In this document: positions 14,992 to 17,529 of the stretch, piece after piece
Layout of the letters: each line of letters opens with the position of its first letter
How positions within the stretch are numbered: position 1 is the stretch's first letter
From: an uncultured Propionibacteriaceae bacterium
GTDB taxonomy: Bacteria; Actinomycetota; Actinomycetes; Propionibacteriales; Propionibacteriaceae
Direction of reading: 5' to 3'
NCBI GenBank assembly: GCA_936941515.1
Contig: CAKZJI010000002.1
Location: 1 to 17,529 of the forward strand
DNA: 17,529 bases
Notes under the pieces: model-generated
Databases searched by the model: none
What the model saw: the letters and a program-made list of their open reading frames with translations, nothing else
What the model was told of the DNA's origin: nothing
Made by a program: the position numbers and the translations under genes

Positions 14992-16307
14992 GCGACTCTC
15001 CCAGAATGTTCTCGCCGGTATTCCGACGGTGTGATGCCCACGTGCTTCTTGAACGTGCGCGAGAAGTAGTTGAGCGGAGCGAAATCCAGCTCCGCAGCGA
15101 TGCGCAGCACCGGTTTGTCGGTGTGCACGAGAACGAACTTCGCCCGCTCCAGCCGCTTCCCCGTCACGTACGGGATGAAGCTCATGCCGGTGCGCTCCTT
15201 GAACTTGCGGGCGAAATGCGACTCCGACCACATCAGGTACTCGGAGGCCTTCCGCAGCGTCAGGAACGACGACGGGTTCTTCTCGATCTCATTGAGCAAG
15301 GTGGTGAGGCTCCGCTCCCCACCCCGCGCGACCGGCTCCAGCAGGTCGTGCACTCGGATCAGCAGCCGCTCGCAGTACAGCTGGCACTCGTAGCGATTCA
15401 TGGGTCCGCGACGCCGTCCCCGGTGCCGCGTCACCAGCTGCGAGATGTCCCGCCCATACTGCACGGCCTCGCTCGTCGCGATGCCGATCATCATGTCCTC
15501 GTATTCCCCCAGGTCCCGCGGATCCACCTTCTGGCTCCAACGGGGCAGCAGCCGATCCAGGTAGTCGCCGAGCAGCTCCAGGTTCGCCGCCGCATCCCCC
15601 TTCGCGACGTTGTCCGCAACCACTGCGGCCTCTGGCAGGATCCGCTGCCCGACCGACTCAACAGGGATCAACGGCAGCGGCTTCCTCGTACCGGCCAGCA
15701 GGGGCGCCAGCGCCGGGTTCCCAGCCGAATGCGGAATGCTGCTCAGACGGCCCAGCACCTTCCCGGCGACTGCGAAGTTCGAGTCCCCCAGCGTCGAGCC
15801 GAGCTTCGCGTTGGCCAGCCCGACGACCTCGTTCGCGGCGGCCTGCAGCTTGCCGAGATCAACCACCGCCACCTGGTCGTACAGGCGCGCAGCCTCCTGA
15901 TCCTCCAGCACCTGCGACTGCTCCACGATCTGCTGCAAATGGGACTGCCCCTCAGACAGCAGAACCTGCCCCGCCATCACAGCCCCCAAATACTGAGCTC
16001 CCCACATGATCGACACGGAGAAGTCCACCAGTCCCGCATGGCAGCGGTAGACCACAGGCCGCCCCTCAATGGCGCTCTGGAGGCCCCCGTGGGCATCGCA
16101 GGTGTAGCACTTGGCGCGGATCGCGGGATCACGACGCAGGAAGCGGCAAAGGGCGCTGAACCGCGACGCCTCCGTCACAGGCCGCCCCATCGAGTCGACG
16201 GTGATCATCGCAAGCCCGGTGTCGGCGGCGAACTCCTCCTGGATGCGCTGCAGCTCGGCCACGTCGATGAGGGTTCGCAGGTCCACGCCCGCGGCCTCGG
16301 GATTCAC
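14988..16307 (-). CDS. pocR: PocR-like ligand-sensing AraC-family regulator
   Basis: 439 residues. An N-terminal PocR sensory domain (about 5-175) has a cysteine pattern CRF...KCYTC...YRCHAGLVDFS typical of the family. A middle linker is of no known domain. The C-terminal AraC helix-turn-helix pair (about 335-435) contains SESHFARKFKERTGMSF and FAPLNYFSRTFKKHVGITP, then SEYRR. In Salmonella, PocR activates pdu and cob genes with 1,2-propanediol. Here it probably activates this microcompartment locus, including its own operon. GTG 16307 is preferred because it overlaps the upstream stop as GTGA with GGGAAG before it; GTG 16322 would add five residues. Lying inside the operon it controls would give positive feedback (inference). 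The ligand is uncertain. Confidence 0.88.
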   Translation of the reverse strand: MNPEAAGVDLRTLIDVAELQRIQEEFAADTGLAMITVDSMGRPVTEASRFSALCRFLRRDPAIRAKCYTCDAHGGLQSAIEGRPVVYRCHAGLVDFSVSIMWGAQYLGAVMAGQVLLSEGQSHLQQIVEQSQVLEDQEAARLYDQVAVVDLGKLQAAANEVVGLANAKLGSTLGDSNFAVAGKVLGRLSSIPHSAGNPALAPLLAGTRKPLPLIPVESVGQRILPEAAVVADNVAKGDAAANLELLGDYLDRLLPRWSQKVDPRDLGEYEDMMIGIATSEAVQYGRDISQLVTRHRGRRRGPMNRYECQLYCERLLIRVHDLLEPVARGGERSLTTLLNEIEKNPSSFLTLRKASEYLMWSESHFARKFKERTGMSFIPYVTGKRLERAKFVLVHTDKPVLRIAAELDFAPLNYFSRTFKKHVGITPSEYRREHSGRVA

Positions 16308-16741
16308 GAGGCTTCCCGACACAGCGCCTCCCTCACGCGGTCGAAGCCCTCTCCAGTGACGGAGTCGACGACCAGGATCTGGTGGGCCCCAGCCCGGGTC
16401 AGATGCTCAATGGCGTGCTGGATCTGGCTCTCCGTGGCGATACCAGCCTTCGTGACCACACCGATCACCTCCCGGTTGAAGGTGGAGGCGAACCCAGGCG
16501 GGAAGCGCGTCTCATCCGTCGTCGCAGCCTGGATCAGCAGCACCGCGTCAACGTCGTAGGAGGCCAGCATCAGGGCATGCTTGTAGCGCCCCACCTCCAG
16601 GTACTCACCCGGGGTGTCGATGGTCGAGGCGAACGTTTCAATGGCCTGTGTCTTGGCGTACTCGATGGGCAGCCCCTGCAGCTGCTGCCTGAACGTCGTC
16701 TTGCCGGCTCCGATGCTGCCGACCAGCAGGATGCTCTTCAT
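16304..16741 (-). CDS. EutP/PduV-like P-loop protein of microcompartment operons
   Basis: 145 residues. The P-loop GSIGAGKTT (8-16) and DTPGEYLE (42-49, the G3 position) are intact. The body LMLASYDVDAVLLIQAA followed by NREVIGVVTK is typical of EutP/PduV. The guanine-specificity motif, normally (N/T)KxD, reads TKAG (97-100), so the aspartate is lost. Salmonella EutP has acetate kinase activity, and PduV has been linked to microcompartment movement; which applies here is unknown. ATG 16741 lies in the upstream shell gene stop (ATGA), and the stop overlaps the pocR start (GTGA). Confidence 0.88.
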   Translation of the reverse strand: MKSILLVGSIGAGKTTFRQQLQGLPIEYAKTQAIETFASTIDTPGEYLEVGRYKHALMLASYDVDAVLLIQAATTDETRFPPGFASTFNREVIGVVTKAGIATESQIQHAIEHLTRAGAHQILVVDSVTGEGFDRVREALCREAS

Positions 16742-17100
16742 GTACGCGTCAGGCGAGCCGGGGTAAAGCCGAGCACTTCTTGAAGGGTGTTCACGATGCC
16801 GGTGACCGACGACTCCACATCGGCCAGCAGCCCGGTGACGAGCAACGACCCGGAGAAGCGATCGACGAACGCCAGCTCCACACCCGCGGACTTGGTGGCG
16901 ATGTCGGCGGCGATGACGGCAGCCTCGCCGGGAGTGATCGTCAGCACCCCGATGGCCCCGCGCGTCCCGGCGGGCAGACCGATCTTCGGATACAGATTCG
17001 GATCAGGGTTGGCTATCACGTGGGCGAGCGTCACCTGCTTGCCAGGCACGAACTCCTGGATGATGCGCGTCTTGTCGCTCAGCTCAGTCAGCTCTGTCAA
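16738..17100 (-). CDS. EutS/PduU-type permuted BMC shell protein
   Basis: 120 residues, one circularly permuted BMC domain, as in EutS and PduU. The hallmark N-terminus RIIQEFVPGKQVTLAHVIAN (12-31) forms the beta-barrel cap over the pore. IGVLTITPGEAAVIAADIAT (50-69) and VDRFSGSLLVTG (79-90) are the core strands. The protein would form hexamers in the shell. The start is TTG 17100: no ATG or GTG precedes the conserved region, and GGAG lies 7 bases upstream. It is the first gene of the minus-strand operon. EutS and PduU cannot be told apart by eye; linkage to pocR hints at PduU. Confidence 0.93.
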   Translation of the reverse strand: MTELTELSDKTRIIQEFVPGKQVTLAHVIANPDPNLYPKIGLPAGTRGAIGVLTITPGEAAVIAADIATKSAGVELAFVDRFSGSLLVTGLLADVESSVTGIVNTLQEVLGFTPARLTRT

Positions 17101-17139
17101 TGGACTACTCCGTCTTCGGCGTTCCCGTCGGGTCCCTAC

Positions 17140-17168
17140 ACGATAGGGGCAGGACCGGGTCCATTCAA
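17140..17168 (-). promoter_or_regulatory. Candidate promoter of the shell-eutP-pocR-adh operon
   Basis: On the minus strand TTGAAT (17163-17168) and TATCGT (17140-17145) are separated by exactly 17 bases. Transcription would start near 17133, giving a leader of about 33 bases before TTG 17100. The spacer holds an odd palindrome GGACC-G-GGTCC (17152-17162) that could be an operator. Confidence 0.45.
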
Positions 17169-17171
17169 TAT

Positions 17172-17231
17172 CCCGGGCAGCCCAGAATCAGGATTGTGTA
17201 ACAGCCCGGGGGGATGGTGTACCCGGCCGGG
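17172..17231. promoter_or_regulatory. CCCGG-type inverted repeats in the divergent BMC promoter region
   Basis: CCCGGGC (17172-17178) and GCCCGGG (17204-17210) form a perfect 7-base inverted repeat 25 bases apart. A separate perfect palindrome CCCGGCCGGG lies at 17222-17231. Their place between two divergent microcompartment genes makes them candidate PocR-like binding sites, though GC-rich palindromes arise easily in such a genome. Confidence 0.3.
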
Positions 17232-17249
17232 CCCTAAACTTTCGGAACG

Positions 17250-17268
17250 ACGAGCTACCCCCGCTCGT
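17250..17268. other. Stem-loop upstream of the BMC-H gene
   Basis: ACGAGC (17250-17255) and GCTCGT (17263-17268) pair perfectly around TACCCCC. It lies 32 bases before the shell gene start, near where a promoter would be, so it may be an operator or part of the leader. Confidence 0.25.
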
Positions 17269-17300
17269 TAACATCGGAGAGTTTGGACGAAGGAGTCGAG

Positions 17301-17529
17301 ATGCAGGATGCGCTCGGAATGGTCGAGACGAAGGGCTATGTCGGAGCGGTCGAGGCCGCCGACGCCATGGTCAAGTCTGCAAACGTCACCTTGATCGGCA
17401 GCGAGAAGATCGGCTCCGGCCTGGTGACTGTGATGGTGCGCGGCGACGTCGGAGCGGTCAAGGCCGCCACCGACTCGGGAGCCGCCGCCGCGGAGCGAGT
17501 GGGCGAGCTCGTCAGCGTGCACGTGATCC
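17301..17529 (+). CDS. BMC-domain hexameric shell protein, PduA/EutM-like (3' end outside window)
   Basis: The first 76 codons of a classical BMC-H shell protein. It begins [20 protein letters not shown], then [11 protein letters not shown], the pore loop [10 protein letters not shown] with serine at position 39, and [23 protein letters not shown]. It would form the main shell tiles, with the pore loop lining the metabolite channel. ATG 17301 has AAGGAG 6 bases before it. The stretches VGAVEAA (codons 14-20) and VGAVKAA (50-56) are encoded by nearly identical 21-base segments (one mismatch); this may be chance codon use or a small duplication. It is divergent from the EutS-like operon. More microcompartment genes are expected to the right. 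Confidence 0.93.
   Translation, partial: MQDALGMVETKGYVGAVEAADAMVKSANVTLIGSEKIGSGLVTVMVRGDVGAVKAATDSGAAAAERVGELVSVHVI

Noticed and set aside
14967..16559. 530-codon plus-strand frame opposite pocR and eutP
   Set aside because: Antisense shadow of two well-supported genes; the product is Arg/Gln/His-rich low complexity without motifs.
17340..17468. Internal 21-base near-duplicate within the BMC-H gene as a recombination product
   Set aside because: Both segments encode positions where BMC-H proteins naturally have VGAV(E/K)AA-like residues, so convergent codon choice is enough to explain it.
1..17529. CRISPR array, tRNA or rRNA genes, insertion sequences
   Set aside because: No regularly spaced repeats beyond the R1/R2 units, no cloverleaf or rRNA signature that I could see, and no transposase reading frame.

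Overview
The window is high-GC DNA from an actinobacterium. Two WhiB-like proteins, actinobacterial gene neighbourhoods and a propanediol/ethanolamine-type microcompartment locus with a PocR regulator make a member of the Propionibacteriaceae (Arachnia, Propionibacterium, Cutibacterium and relatives) the most likely source. The family assignment is inference; no rRNA or species marker is present.

Layout. (1) 1-2854, plus strand: end of prephenate dehydratase, seryl-tRNA synthetase and a Cof-type HAD phosphatase. (2) 2914-5578: two divergent WhiB-like regulators separated by a 475-bp palindrome-rich gap. One is a WhiB domain fused to a helix-turn-helix; the other is of the WhiB4/WblA type. The second is followed by a 53-codon conserved small protein, a RidA-like protein and a CoA-pyrophosphatase-type NUDIX hydrolase. 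(3) 5726-7041, minus strand: a two-helix holin-X-type membrane protein and a methyltransferase-fold protein with a degraded SAM motif. (4) 7141-13211, plus strand: a tightly overlapping ssd(tadZ/cpaE)-tadA-tadB-tadC set, then directly an MrfA/YprA-type DEAH helicase with a DUF1998 zinc module. The pilin and TadE-like genes that often sit between tadC and this helicase in actinobacteria are absent. (5) 13212-13887: a 676-bp gap between convergent transcription units that holds two short repeat families in the order R1-R2-R2-R1. (6) 13888-17529: a microcompartment locus. A minus-strand operon, eutS/pduU shell - eutP/pduV - pocR-like AraC regulator - iron alcohol dehydrogenase, has each junction overlapping by four bases. 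It diverges from a PduA/EutM-like shell gene that runs off the right edge.

How the parts work together. The microcompartment operon links a shell protein, a P-loop protein, a ligand-sensing activator and an NAD-linked alcohol dehydrogenase. This fits a diol or ethanolamine catabolic compartment in which an aldehyde is reduced to an alcohol. The signature enzyme lies outside the window, so the substrate cannot be fixed. The Tad-like set would supply the motor and platform of a type II/IV secretion-like pilus, but no substrate is encoded nearby.

The least explained pieces are the nested non-coding repeats at 13252-13840 and the palindrome-rich control region between the two WhiB-like genes.
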